Source: Clavulina sp. PMI_390
Lineage: Eukaryota; Basidiomycota; Agaricomycetes; Cantharellales; Hydnaceae
DNA: 64,000 bases
Assembly (NCBI GenBank): GCA_015039315.1
Contig: WIDE01000006.1
Coordinates: 614,585-678,584, forward strand
Reading direction: 5' to 3'
Made by a program: the position numbers and the translations under genes. Below are positions 12,154 through 24,131 of the stretch, piece after piece. How positions within the stretch are numbered: the first letter of the stretch is position 1; every line of letters begins with the position of its first letter. Under the pieces are notes generated by a model that did not search any database, was not told the DNA's origin, and saw nothing but the letters and a program-made list of their open reading frames with translations.

Positions 12154-14290
12154 TTACGATTGTACTTCAGGCAGGCCGCTCCACCCATGTGGTTGGGACC
12201 CTGGTGGCGGGCTCGTCGACCCCATTGTCCGTGCAGCACCCGGCCCAGCATGGGACCCAGCACCCGTCGAAGCCGCATAAGGCAAGCTCGTCGCGTTCTC
12301 GCTGAACACGGACGTGCGGGGGTCTGAGGTAGACGGGTTTGAGGCGCCGGGTTGTGGGGCGTACATACCACCGGCAGCAAGGTTCGGGTTGGGGAAAGAG
12401 GGTGTAGGGCTACCGGGTGCTTGGCCGTAGGCTCCTCCCTGGTTGTAATACTCTGCGCCACCAGTCTGGGGGTACGGGTTGTACGGGTGCTGGCCTTGCT
12501 GTTGCTGGCCAGCATAGTATCCACCAGCGGCACCAGCACCTGCGCCCATCGCAGCAGCAGCTCCATAGCCACCTTCATGAGGATAACCAGCAGGGTTGCC
12601 GAAGGGGTTGCTGGCATAACCAGTGTTGCCCGTCACGTCGGGTTGGACGTTTGGCACAGTGGGTTCACGCTGGGCACCATATGCACCACCGGCAGCACCA
12701 CCAGCCATGGCAGCCTCACTGGCACCCTTTTCGAACCCAGCGTCCTCAAAGTCATCATGAGCCGATTGGCCACCACACATCCCGCTACGCCGAGCCCAGA
12801 TAGCCAAAAGAGCAAGGAGTGCAAGACCGAGCACACCACCAACGACGCCACCAGCGATAGCGCCGACGTTGGTCGAGGACTTGCCGCCGCCGCCGCCGCC
12901 ATTGCCACCACCACCAGTCTGCGTGGGTTGGCCCGATGAAGTGCTAGTAGATGTACCCTTGACGGTGCCGCTGTTGGTGGCTCCTGTGTTGGAGGTAGGG
13001 TTGCTTCCGCTGGTGGGGCCTTGTGTAGGGGAAGACTGTGAAGTAGGCCCGTTGTTGGCAGTGGTTGTCTGCGACGCGACGGATGCGACAGATGCAACGG
13101 AGACAGAAGAGACCGAAGCCACAGAGGCGATGGATTCGGTCGACTGTACGCATAGTTAGATGGTGAATAATCAGTGGGCAGACCAACACCAATCACAGAA
13201 AAACTACTCACCAGGACGGATTGCAGTGAATTGCTCGCCCCAGCTCCGCCATCCTAATGCACCAAAAAAAAAATCGTTCGAGGATCAGAATTTGTCTAGG
13301 CGGTCTCGGATGATGAAATTCCCTTACCCCGACAGTGACAGGATTGGAAGTCGCGGTGACACCATTTGAATCAGTCACCTGGAAGAGAACATTGAGACCA
13401 GAAACCGAGGAAGATGGCGTCCAGCTTCCGGAGAGGGAGGATCCAGTATACTTGTAGTACTGGGTAGATTTCTAAATACAGGCGAATCGGATCAATCGTC
13501 AGAAGGTGAGATTTCTCCGAGGATTGAGGTTGCTAATTATACACATACATCCGAGCTCAGGACATAAACAGTGTATGGTGACTGAAAGACGCAGGCTTGT
13601 GAGTACGCATACTTATCCCCCTTTCAATACTGAAAGACTTACCACTCCACCGCTCCACTGGATAGTGCTCGCTGTGCCAACTTCGGGACCAGTGGGATAC
13701 TGGAGCCTGAGGGTCGAAATGACAGAGATGGACGGGCTAGTAACTTTGAGACCGCCACTGTCGAGGCACTGATGGTTCAAGGTGGTAGATTACAGTTAGT
13801 ATAGGCAGGACGACTAAGTGCGTTGTTAGAATAACACGTACCTGCATGACAACATCAGTCCCAGGTGTCAGAGGGAAGTCACTATAACGAGCGAGATTAG
13901 GATCTCTCTCAACATTGTTGGAGCGGACGATGGGCTTACTATGTGGTGCTAGTGCCGCTTCCAGTATACTTGTAGTAGTATTTTGATTCCTACATAGACA
14001 ACGAGGTAGGATGAGTTTGACTGAACCAAGGCGCGTCTGTCTCGGCGTCTGTTCAAACTCACATCGGCAGTCAGGACATAGACAGTGTACTATAAGATCA
14101 TGCGCTAGTCAACACCACCGCTCTGGGTAAATAAATACTGGATTGATCATACGGGAGGGGTTCCACCAGACCAAGACATCTGGAAGCTGACATTCTCTTC
14201 CGGTTCAGTGGGCCATTGGAAGGTCAGAGTCTGGGCTGCCACTAGGGTTGCGGCGAAGAGGAAAAAGGAGAGGAGGGAGCGCGCAAACAT
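12154..14290 (-). CDS. KRE9/KNH1-like Ser/Thr-rich single-pass membrane protein, copy 1
   Basis: The start is at 14290: MFARSLLSFFLFAATLVAAQ is a clear signal peptide. Several short exons then encode two related beta-rich repeats. The first runs from LTFQWPTEPEENVSF through YTVYVLTAD and YYYKYTGSGTS. The second runs from LRLQYPTGPEVGTASTIQWSGG to YYKYTG. This is the pattern of the KRE9/KNH1 (Ser-Thr-rich GPI-anchored, N-terminal) domain. A Ser/Thr/Gly stem follows, then a glycine-zipper transmembrane helix (GAIAGGVVGGVLGLALLALL) and a cytoplasmic tail of about 200 residues rich in Gly, Ala, Tyr, Pro and Gln (repeats such as YPQTGG, AYGQAPG). Because it has a membrane helix and a long inner tail, it looks more like a wall-stress sensor than a beta-glucan synthesis factor. 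That role is inference. Confidence 0.75.
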
Positions 14291-15203
14291 GGCTGTTGCT
14301 CGTCGTCGTCTTCGTCGCTGCCGTGGAGGGACAAGGCGCGCACGATGGGAGCGGAGAGAGGGGAGAGAGCCAGGCTAGAGAGAGGGAAGAGATAGGCGCT
14401 CAACCGGAACGCGTTATTTGAATCCCAGCGAACGAAGGTCCATCTCACGGGGCCAATTTGAATACTGAATGGGAATGAATAGAGTGAATGGGAGGGGCTG
14501 ATGGGCAATGCCAAGGCAGTGCAAATGGCAGAACAGGGCAATATAATTCTATACAGATGGCCATCAGGCACGAGTGTTTTTGCGTTAACTCGCCTTTGGT
14601 CCGGCATCGCCACGCCCATCACTGACACTGTCGTCGGTGAGTTATCTCTGGGGATATGACGCGGTCTCGGTGGCGTCGTTGTCGTTACACATGCTTTGTC
14701 GTTGCCGTGGTTGCTTGGCGTCAACATGTGGACAAATAATTGTTTCAGTTACTAACTCGGCTCCGATCGACCGTCGCTTTCCGGGCGGTGGCGCCAAGGG
14801 CGAAAATGCAGAATTTCAACCTGTCCCCCCAATAACGTACAATCAGGGAAGAAAGATTCTCATTCATTTCTAGCCGATGAGTGAGACCCTCGTAAGGGAG
14901 ATCACCTCGAGGATGCGAGGAGGCTGTTTGAGCGGGAGAGAAAGATCTAGGTACAGACGCCCGGCATCTGTGAATGAAATTCTCCCTTCAAGGGGACATG
15001 AAATATTAATGGCGATTGTGAGCCAATCTATCGATATCGTTGCTCTCTTCTCCTGCTCGAATACTTCCTCGGTGGTGTAATGCAAGACTTGGCGAGGCAA
15101 ATCGCATCTCGCCAAGACTGGGGTAGATGAATCTAGTCATATAACCAAGAAGTCAGACAAGTTATTTCAGGACCAAGGCACTCTAGTTACGCACCACCAC
15201 GAA
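14291..15203. other. Intergenic between KNH1-like gene 1 and hypothetical gene
   Basis: This is the 5' flank of the KNH1-like gene (minus) and the 3' flank of the gene ending at 15204. Short frames on both strands show no domain. A purine-rich stretch at about 14340-14400 is likely promoter or 5' leader sequence. Confidence 0.35.
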
Positions 15204-16328
15204 TCACGCGCTCCACTCGACCTCCTCGTCTTCTATTTCTTTTGGTTTAGCCTGAGCGTCTACAATCGTCACATGCTGGCGGTCCAAATCAGGAGCTAAC
15301 CGCTCCATCAAAGCTCGATCCTCCATCCAGCACTTGGGACTAGTTACACCGGGCTGAGACTTGTCGCGGGAGCTCATCATCACGAGCCTCTTTCTCTTCG
15401 CCTCCTCCTCTGCACTGTCTGCGTGATATGCGCACGAACAACTCCGCCCATGTACCTCCAAGACAGCAAGACTCTCCTTCCTCGGAATTGCCTCTACTAT
15501 CCTTCTCACTTGTGCACAATCAACTGGGAGGGACACTGTGACCGCGTCTGCATCTGTGTTTGTGTTATCACCAGTACCGCTTCTTACATCCAAGACGCGC
15601 AGTCCTGTTGCCCCAGCACAGAACCGCGCCCAGAACCCGCCATCGCGATGCGAGCTCATGCTAACGCGCAACGTCCTCACATGGCGTCCCGCGTCCTCCA
15701 ACAAGTCAACAGGACACGTGAACCCACCGAGGAAAGGGCCCGACACTTGTACGGATGACAGCCGCCCCGCCTTTGCGAGGGCGTGCGCAATGGGTGCAAA
15801 GTTGTATGATGGATAGAGCCCATATGGGGAGAAATAGCTCGGGATGGGAAGGGTGGATGCGAGGTGGACGTGTTGGAGGTTAGGGAATGCAGAAATGATT
15901 TTGGCGGCCAGGGCTTCGGACGAGCTGGCACCGGTCTGATTCGAAACGGCTTGGACACTCTTGCAGTCAATGTTGATCGTGAGGCGTCTGCAGGCGGAAT
16001 CAAATCGGATCGAATTGAGTCAACGTTCATAATAATGCGAGGGGGCCGTGGTGGCGCCGAAACACGATTCCACGCTTGCACGAACGAACACGCACCGAAC
16101 TAAATGTGCGTGTCTCCACGCCGCGCTTCCCAGGACAGCATGCAAAAGATCACAATTCCCAGCCTGCGAAATTTTGATCGTGTGCAGCGTCGAGAACAGC
16201 TCGCGAACCATGACCGCCGCGACGTCGCGCGAGGCGAGAACGAGAGTGCGTAGTTCGCTCGAGGAGAAATAGGGAGCGCAGAGGAAGAGGACGAGGGCGT
16301 GCGTGTTGGAGAGCGAGGTAGCAGTCAT
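15204..16328 (-). CDS. Hypothetical protein, F-box/LRR-like architecture possible
   Basis: The start is at 16328 (MTATSLSNTHALVLFLCAPY). One intron of about 100 bp near 16110-16010 joins HLVR to RLTINIDCKSVQ, giving a protein of about 340 residues. The N-terminal 50 residues (LFLCAPYFSSSELRTLVLA) have the length and Leu spacing of a weak F-box. The rest has repeated hydrophobic patterns such as FPNLQHVHLAST and LSSVQVSGPFLGG, as in Leu-rich-repeat-like fungal F-box proteins. A Cys-rich patch (RSCSCAYHA) and an acidic C-terminus close the protein. I cannot name a family; the F-box call is weak. Confidence 0.55.
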
Positions 16329-17447
16329 GGCACGAGGCTTGAGAATGAGCAGGAATCAGTTTACGAGCGTCTTTCTTTCAGCGAGGGTCGGAAGGCGAGG
16401 GGGAGGGCAAAAAGAGGTATCCCCATCAAACGAGAGAGCCACAATCTTATATACCCCTCTCCTCCCCTTTCTAGCGGGCTCCCCAGAGCGAATCTGGGAT
16501 TGGCCTTGGCAAGCCGTAGCGCTAAAAATTAGTATATTCCTTACGTTGGCATTCACCAGATTTTGCGCGCGAACGTTTCCGTCGTCTCCCGGTGCTCAAT
16601 AATGCGCATGGAATCTTCGGCGGCTAACCGCAGTAACAGACTTGTTCAGGGTGGGGTAATAGATCACCCGCCCCATCAACTGCAGCGGTCGTTGGAAGAC
16701 CTATGAATAGCAGACGAGAGGAATGGAGATTCGCCCGCCGCGCGCCAGAGTCAAAGAATGGTACATTCTTCGGTCGAACGGCGACGGCTGTCCGATCTCA
16801 GAGAGTTGTCAGTCTCTACTTAAACACACTAGTGGTGACCCATAAATATAGCACCAGATCGGAGTTGCCAGTCATCAACTCTATCTCAAGGGCATAGACG
16901 GGTTGGCAATCGCCAGGCATTTATCCAGTTCGGCAGGATCTCGGGTTCTTTGGCTGAATAAGCCAGATCTCAAACATGCACCTGTGTACCTTAGCTCAAT
17001 CTCTCCAGCACGAAGGGAGTCCGTCGATACTGATAAATCACGGATTGTGGAGTCACCGCAGGGCCGAATTGTATGAGGGTGGGAGTTGTGGGCGCCGACG
17101 TGTGAGCCAAACACAGCGACAAACTGAGTTCCCACCCTTGTTTCCAATACATTTTTGTGACTTGGGACACACATACTTCCATACAGACGAGCAGGACTCA
17201 GAACCACTACGAGTCTCGTCTCCTCTGTCCTCTCAGCACCTCATAGATCGTTCTTGTGGTATTGTCCTGCTTTGAGGACGTTTGGGTAGGTGAGTCTCAT
17301 TCGTGTGTTCATGGGCACGCACCTCAAGGGCGGCATCGCTGCTCCAACACTGAAGATGCCGCACGCGTACAAATACTGAATCTATCTATTCATAGGGGCT
17401 TTTAGATCCTGTTCATCTGTTTCGCATAACAACTGGCCATTCCTTCT
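16329..17447. other. Long divergent intergenic region, no supported gene
   Basis: This 1.1 kb lies between the starts of the hypothetical gene (minus) and the KH-like gene (plus). Open frames of up to about 108 codons exist on both strands but have no recognisable domain, splice-linked continuation or codon pattern. AT-rich motifs (cataaatatag near 16840) could be core promoter elements. Nothing else is supported. Confidence 0.35.
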
Positions 17448-18564
17448 ATGGATCTCGGCGATTTTACACCATCTCTGTACGATGCATTCACAGCATCACG
17501 CGCGTCCAGCAGCAGAGCCCGCCCAGCCGATGAGATATTCTCCTTGTGTCTCTCGAGAAAGCAGGTCGATACGCTTGTACAAGCCCTTAGCCATTCGTCC
17601 TCGCCTCTGACGAGATATGGAGTGGAATTTTTGTTTGGGAGAGACATCGCCGAAAACCTGGTGTTTCAGGAACAGAATCGACCACTGGATGGAACATCCT
17701 TTGTAGCTGGACGCGAAATGATTTGGATGAGGGGCTCTGTCGAGGGGCTGAAAGAGGTACGCTATTATGTTGCTTTGTCACTTGCCCCCATACTGATCTT
17801 CTACGTGATATATTAATCCGTGGCTGGCACCTTGGCACACCTATGCAATCATTCGACCTTGTTTCTCGCCCTGGCATACACCCACCTTACTCTAAATTAT
17901 CGGCTGCAGACCCTCGAAGCAATAGTCAGGATTGTATGGCTTCCCCGTTCTTCTTCCCGAGCCATGGACATTACCATCCCTTTCACCGCGCAAAATTCCG
18001 CCCTAGCATCCATTGTATCTCGAGGAGTGTTCTCGAGAATTGCCGAAAGATCCGCCAGCGTGATCTCCCTTGAACCAAGCACTACCGGCATGAGCTACGC
18101 TTCTGTGAGTTCCTTTGGTGTAGTGACATGTCCATAGTGCAAGTTATTGTTGCTGACTCTTCTGATACTTCTATGAAAAGGCAACCATCGAGGGTGACCG
18201 TGACTCACTCTCCATCGCGTTTCGTCTTATCATCGACGCTCTTTATACCAACACCTCATCGTCCCCTCGTCGTACTACCCACCCAGATTTATATTCCCAA
18301 TCACAAATCATCGTGTCTCCACCACCGTCCCCGCCCACACATTCTCTCCCTTCCCTTGAAGCTGGTGTGGGGCCCGCCGCGATGAGTATTGACGCAAATG
18401 GGTCACCAAGCCGATCATGGCGTCAAGGCGCAATCAATTGGCAACACTCTGCAGAGACGTATGGCCAACCGTCGGTATCAGACGATGGCCAGTTTTCAAC
18501 ACCGTCCTCTAAACGACGGAGGATGAACGTCAGACCATTACCTCGCCGTGCGCTGCGTAGCTGA
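17448..18564 (+). CDS. Degenerate KH-domain protein, hypothetical
   Basis: Three exons join in frame: 17448-17756, 17910-18104 and 18181-18564, about 295 residues. The middle of the protein (about residues 120-185) fits a KH fold: IVSRGVFSRIAERSASVIS followed by a beta strand and ATIEGDRDSLSIAFRLI. The GxxG loop of classical RNA-binding KH domains is replaced by SRGV, so nucleic-acid binding is uncertain. The N-terminus contains FTPSLYDAFTASRASSSRA and a predicted alpha/beta segment ending GREMIWMRGSVEGLKE, which may be another KH-like unit. The C-terminal third is Ser/Pro-rich and carries a basic KRRRM cluster that could act as a nuclear localisation signal. I do not recognise a named orthologue. 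Confidence 0.65.
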
Positions 18565-19057
18565 CGGGGTGTGGCGCAACGACAGGACATGCCTACAACG
18601 CGCGTGATGGGTTCGACATAACTAGCTTTCTACGTGACAATCATTCCTTCCACTCCCTCACCTTTGGTTCATTTCTTGGTTAACATCATTTCTTGGTACT
18701 TCTCTTCATGCATCATTGCAATGTTTTCCCACCACACACATATCATCCGCCTCAACTTAGTAATAACATACCCTCCATTTACGCACGTGCGCAGATACAA
18801 CCTTCAATTCGATAGCAGGATTCAAATATATTTTTCTATCCTTTAACATAGCAGTCTAAGCACAGCAACAAAACAAACGATAGGACCCAACATAATGAGG
18901 TAAAAGCCCTCTCCAACCAGCAAATATCACAAGCAGTTGGCAAGCCAAGGGTTTGAGACCCAACCGACTATGTTGTTTTCGTTTTCTCATCCCACCTGCA
19001 GATGGATCGACAAAGCGTGCATCAGAATCTGTTCACGAGGATTGGGGTCAGAATAAC
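18565..19057. other. Convergent 3' intergenic region
   Basis: This lies between the stop of the KH-like gene (plus) and the stop of the mitochondrial carrier-like gene (minus). It is T/C-rich at 18640-18840, consistent with 3' untranslated sequence of the plus-strand gene. No gene is supported. Confidence 0.45.
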
Positions 19058-20550
19058 TCACAGGTCCAAAAACAGCTTCCACAAGATGGAGAACATGATA
19101 CTCTGTAAGCCATTGGTGAAGATGCGGGTCTTGAGTCCCCGGGTGAAGAAGCCGAATACGCCATCAGTCGCAATCACTGCTTTGGCAGCTTGAGCTAGAG
19201 GGGCGAAATGAAAGCCGATCAGTATACAATGGTGGAGATTTCAATGTGAAAGGAATCCGTACTGTATGATATCTTCGTGTCGTTTACCTAAGGATGAACA
19301 AAACAATCGTAAGTCCTACGATGAAGATGTCTCAGAGCAGGATCGAGTATGCACGTACCTGACGGTATGTCTTGATTACTCGTAGTGAGTTGGACACGGT
19401 GTCAGACACCACTGATGCACAGAACCCAATCGCAGCTTGGCGAATGAGCTTTTGCACCAGGTTTTGTGCTGGTGGCAGCAGCTCCTGGAGGAAGTTATAC
19501 TATAGAGGTGCAGGGAACAGACACCGATCAGCTAATTAGCAGATGGTAAGCTATCTTTTATATGAGCGTACAGTGCTGAACCAGGGGTAGTTTCCAACAA
19601 AGGTCGCTGCAGCAGTTGCAAATGCACCATAGAAAAGGCTGCCGAAACCATAGATTTTAATTCTCCTTCGGAGAATTGCCCACCCAGGCTTGCCCTGAGC
19701 CTGCAGAGTAGTCTTGACAGTGTCTATCGGAGTCAAGACCATGCGGAACAAGGCCGCGAGGAGGGAACCGAAGATCGTCTGGATGTGGGAAGGCAATTTC
19801 GACAATACGGGGTTGGACTTGAAGAGGGCGAGGATGCCAACATTCGCTGCCGTGTCTCCGAATCTTGCAGCCGGTCCTGCGAGAACAGTAATTAGTCGGA
19901 TACGTTGGAGAGTGTGAGGTTTGTTGTCAACAGTACCTTGAACGAGAGCAGCGCCGAGTCCCTGGTAGTATCGCCCATAGCCACCATCTGCATACAAGAT
20001 CCTAGCCGCCTCAGTGAAGGGGTGCCCAAATCGGTATTGGTAGTTCATGATCGTGCGCATTGGCATCAAGGTGAGGACCTGCAGTATCATTGCTGGAGTA
20101 GAGCGGGCTCAGTCATCCGGGGGACAATCTGATCATAAATGAGATAATGTTACCTGCAGCACCACTCAGCCCTCCTCCTAGGGCTTTCTTCAAGGCCTCA
20201 CCAAAGTCGAACTAAACGCCAAGACAGCATACAAAACTTGAGATGTTGAAAAATCATTCATATTACTCAGATGAAAGGCTCACATCTGGGTTCTCGGTAT
20301 CCACGAGAGCCTTGATCGTGATAGCGGCCAGGAAGATGATAAACGAAGTAAAAACAGCCCTCCAGAAAATATCCACAGTGGTCAGTTTGCGATTGACCTC
20401 GAGCCCCATGGGGTCATCCTCGGGCCGGCCTTCTTGGCTAGGCCGGACGGTCGCGCTTGAGGTGGTATTAGAGGATAGTGAGGGTCTCGACGAGGTGGGG
20501 AGTAGGGGGGCACGCTCGTCAACGACGACAACTTCTCCTGGGGTAGCCAT
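19058..20550 (-). CDS. Mitochondrial carrier family-like protein
   Basis: The start is at 20550 ([10 protein letters not shown]). The N-terminal 60 residues are polar and contain an acidic/dileucine-like ERAPLLP, followed by a hydrophobic segment ([17 protein letters not shown]). The carrier body then gives GGLSGAAAMILQVL, the canonical carrier signature [18 protein letters not shown] (P-x-D-x-x-K), and a last exon ending [20 protein letters not shown] before the stop at 19058. The first and third repeats have degenerate signatures ([18 protein letters not shown]), so this is a divergent member of the three-repeat family. Such proteins move metabolites across the inner mitochondrial membrane; the substrate is not evident. 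It lies just downstream of MTO1 on the same strand. Confidence 0.72.
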
Positions 20551-20894
20551 GAACGTGGGCGAGAGCACGAGTGAGCCGTGGGCAGATCGCGGCGAGATAA
20601 ACCTCTGGTGGCGGTGCTGGCCGAACGCGTGCGGTCACATAGACGGCTTTTAGTGGCCCCGCCTTGCAGCGCGTTCTCAAGGAATGTTTCAAATTATTAT
20701 GGACCTGATAGCCACAAATCTATTCGTTTATCATCTATACGAGGGCAAATTCAGAGCCATACATAGTTGGGGGTGTGTATAATGAGACATGGGGGTTGGT
20801 CATTATAGGGGGTATCATTGTAAGTAGGGCTGAAGCAAAGGAAAAGGCTATAATGGAGGGGTGAGGCGGATGGAAGCGGGTGAGAAAAAGGTGG
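20551..20894. other. Intergenic, carrier-like gene promoter / MTO1 3' flank
   Basis: This short interval separates the stop of MTO1 from the start of the carrier-like gene, both on the minus strand. No gene is seen. Confidence 0.45.
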
Positions 20895-23800
20895 TCATGC
20901 GAGAACTCTGGTTCCCTTCCCACCCAGTCTCCTTGAGTGGTGAATGAGGCGAATCAGCCCTGCAGGGGTCATGCCCTCCATTCGTTTTGCGGCTCCCTGA
21001 CCAGCGCGGCGTGAGATTGGTACAAAGTGAAGAGGGAGAGCAGGTCACGTACGACGGTCATAGGGCGCACTTGCTTTAGTCTTTCCTTCAGCTCATAGCT
21101 GAGGCCAGGGATGTCAGAAAAGTCAATATTGGGGGAGATGGGTGTCCCTTCATCTTGCATGAACAAGCGAATGTCGTGAGCTTGGCGATGGAGCTGTGCA
21201 CTATATTGGCCTGTCGAGGTGTCGAATAGCCGCATGAGTGACCGAAAGACGTTGCATGAGAAGACTGCATCAGCTCACCTTCGACATCCAGCCGACGGAG
21301 GATTTTGGGATCAATAGCTCCAAGCTCTGGAATCAGGGGGATAAAGGATGCCGCCGTGACGTCTGGTCGCGATAGATATTCATATGCACTGGTTATGGCC
21401 GGTCAAGTATCAGTAAGGAGGTAGTGTGATCCAGGATGTTTGGAAGCACCTTCTCATGACCCCATCGAGTATCGTTTTGAACCCGGCAGCAGCCCAGCCC
21501 TAGAGGGATCTATTAGCTTGGGTCATGAATGCGGACTCTAGGAGTATTCACCTGAGGAGAAAGGATATGGCCCCTTAGGAGCTCACGAGCGTACTCCAGC
21601 TGCCCAGCAGTTGAGCTGAAAGCGTCCCATCGTTCGTCCGAGACCACACCAGCAGAACGGCCTAACATTCGAGAGGAGCTTGAGTGACCAGGCGACACCT
21701 CAATGGTAGATAAACGAACCTAGCTCTGTTAACCGTGAGTCAGCGTTATCAGGACGGAGAGTCATTCTGTATTCGGATCGGCTGGTAAACATCCGGTCTA
21801 CAAAGTGTCCATCAATCTGGCGGTCCCAAATCTTGCCCAGGCACGGAAAAAACTCACATGGTTCTTGCGCTCCCCGAGTTGTGAGGTCATCGACCATGAC
21901 GCCAATAAAACCATCTGCTCGGGTGATCAAAAGTGGAGGCTTGGATAAAGCGGCAAGACCAGCATTGGCGCCTGCCAACACTCCCTGAGCAGCAGCCTCT
22001 TCATAACCGGTGGTGCCTAGAAACAGCAAGCATTAGACACCTGAGAGCCAACCCTAGTAAGGGTGCTCACCGTTAATTTGTCCAGCCAAGAAAAGACCCT
22101 GCGCCAGGATGAGATTTTAGTATCGAAAGGTTGTCAGTACTTGTACTACTTACGGGAATCCGTTTGGTCTCGAGTGTAGCTAAGGGTATATGGTAACAGT
22201 TAGCCGCATAAACTAGTGCAAAAAACATTGCTTCGTACGTCTCAGTTCTCGAGCGTCAATGCAGTCATACTCCACACCATAACCTGGTCTGATCATTTCC
22301 ACATCCTCCAACCCAGGGATGGTACGCAAGAACTGTTCCTGGATATCCGCAGGCATTGTGCAAGAAATACCGTTTGGATAGATAACATCTACGAACAAAC
22401 CACTCAGTTCTCGTGGTTCTATAATCTGACGAATTCAGACACACCTGAGTCATAGCCTTCCGGTTCCAGCCAGACAGTATGAGAGGTCTTGTCCGTGAAT
22501 CGTATGATCTTGCTCTCAATAGAAGGGCAGTAGCGTGGACCTGTCGGCAGGAAGGTCAACACTCATGGTAGCACCGATGCAGAGATGAAGAACGGCGTAC
22601 CTTTTACAGTTTCACGAATATGGATGCTCATATGAAGGTTATTTCGTATGATATCATGAGATGCGGCAGTGGTGTGGGTCTTGTAGCAGGATACTTGATT
22701 GTCCTATGGAGTACAGCTGTCAGTGCCGAGGTTTTGAGATAGAAAGAAAACAAGCTGACAAGATTGGCGACCTTATCGGTGAGATAAGAGAATGGGTGGA
22801 CGTCCGTATCAGGTAGCTGCTCTTCTAACTGGTCCCATTTGATGCTGGAACGTGATAGCCGTGGAGGCGTGCCAGTCTTGAGGCGACCAAGCTCAAAGCC
22901 TGCTTGCTTCAGAGACGCAGACAGTCCGGTGGGAGGTGATGCAGCCTCGTCTATCCTGCCGGCGGGGTAAGCAGTGAGGCCTAGCGAGGAAAGGGTCAGT
23001 AGTGAATGATAGCGTCACATTGTAAGATCACACAGACCAATGTGGATCTCTCCTGACAAAAACGTCCCTGTGCAGAGTACAACACTCGGGCATGAGATCT
23101 CCTCTCCAGTCTCTGCAAAAATCAATCTTATGAGAGACTCTTACATTGGGACGAAGACAAGTCATCTAGACGTACCTAACCGCACTCCTCCCACTCGTGC
23201 CCACACATTCTGAGCATTGGATGGGTCTAGAGGGAGTTCAGGGGACTTCCAGAGGAGATCATGCACACTTGCTGCACGGATTTCAAGGTTGGGGTAGGTG
23301 GATAAGAGCTTCTGCATGTGCTGCTTGTACAGTGTGCGGTCGATTTGCGCTCGCAAGCCCTAGAAAGTAAGGGCGTGAGTCGTTACGGCGTGCAAATACA
23401 GAAAGATGGGAGTGCACGCACCCATACTGCCGCCCCCTTTGACCTATTAAGTACATGGAACATGATTCCCGCTTGATCTATAGCGACAATTGTGAGCGGT
23501 GGCACAAGGGAGTGTGGCAGGAAACATACCTGCTACTCGTCCACATACACCGTCCAGCGCATCGATTTCTCGGACAAGGGTTCCCTTCCCTACTCCTCCG
23601 ATGGAAGGGTTACAGCTGAGCTCGCCAATAGTGTCCAAGCGTTGGGTGAGCAAAAGCGTTCGCGCCCCGGTACGCGCAGCAGCAGCGGCTGCTTCGCAAC
23701 CGGCGTGTCCACCACCTATGACACAGACTACAAGCAAGATATGTTGAGTGACTTTCAGACCTATATGGCAGACGTATAGTAGGCTATTGACCATCGTAGT

Positions 23801-23927
23801 CGCGGGTTGGGGATACATGAGACTCTGGAACGACGGTGGCGAGAGAACGGGCCAAAACTGAGCCAAGGACGCGTTGGGAAGAGCGAGGAAGTCGAATTTG
23901 GTGCAGCCGTAGCCTTAAATGCAGCAT
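20895..23927 (-). CDS. MTO1: MTO1/GidA mitochondrial tRNA wobble-uridine carboxymethylaminomethyl enzyme
   Basis: I place the start at 23927, where a first exon reads [20 protein letters not shown], a typical Arg-rich mitochondrial presequence. It splices through GAT-G|TC to give [17 protein letters not shown]. The FAD-binding motif [10 protein letters not shown] and the GidA signatures [23 protein letters not shown] are intact. Further exons carry the catalytic-domain blocks and [18 protein letters not shown], then [17 protein letters not shown]. The C-terminal helical domain reads [19 protein letters not shown], splicing to [14 protein letters not shown] before the stop at 20895. With a MnmE/MSS1 partner the enzyme modifies U34 of some mitochondrial tRNAs. 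It is spread over about a dozen exons and I see no break. Confidence 0.93.
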
Positions 23928-24131
23928 TACAGAAATTTACAGGTGGAGAATCGTCGAGACTGGAAGGCTGACGGCTTCAACGGTATCTGCCGGGTACTCC
24001 GCTCAATTGAGGGGATGTTCGTATTCATATTGGTAGTTGGACAATGTCTGCATTAGACGTAGATCGCATAGAACAAAGAGATAGAACGTGGATATAAATG
24101 TGCATATATGCGAGCTTCGGGGCGATCCTCT

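Noticed and set aside
12352..12939. Plus-strand open frame of 195 codons opposite the KNH1-like gene
   Set aside because: It is the complement of the Gly/Ala/Pro-rich tail and helix; the low-complexity composition explains the long frame.
16881..17207. Minus-strand open frame of 108 codons in the 1.1-kb intergenic gap
   Set aside because: No recognisable motif and no adjoining exon with splice sites; likely chance.
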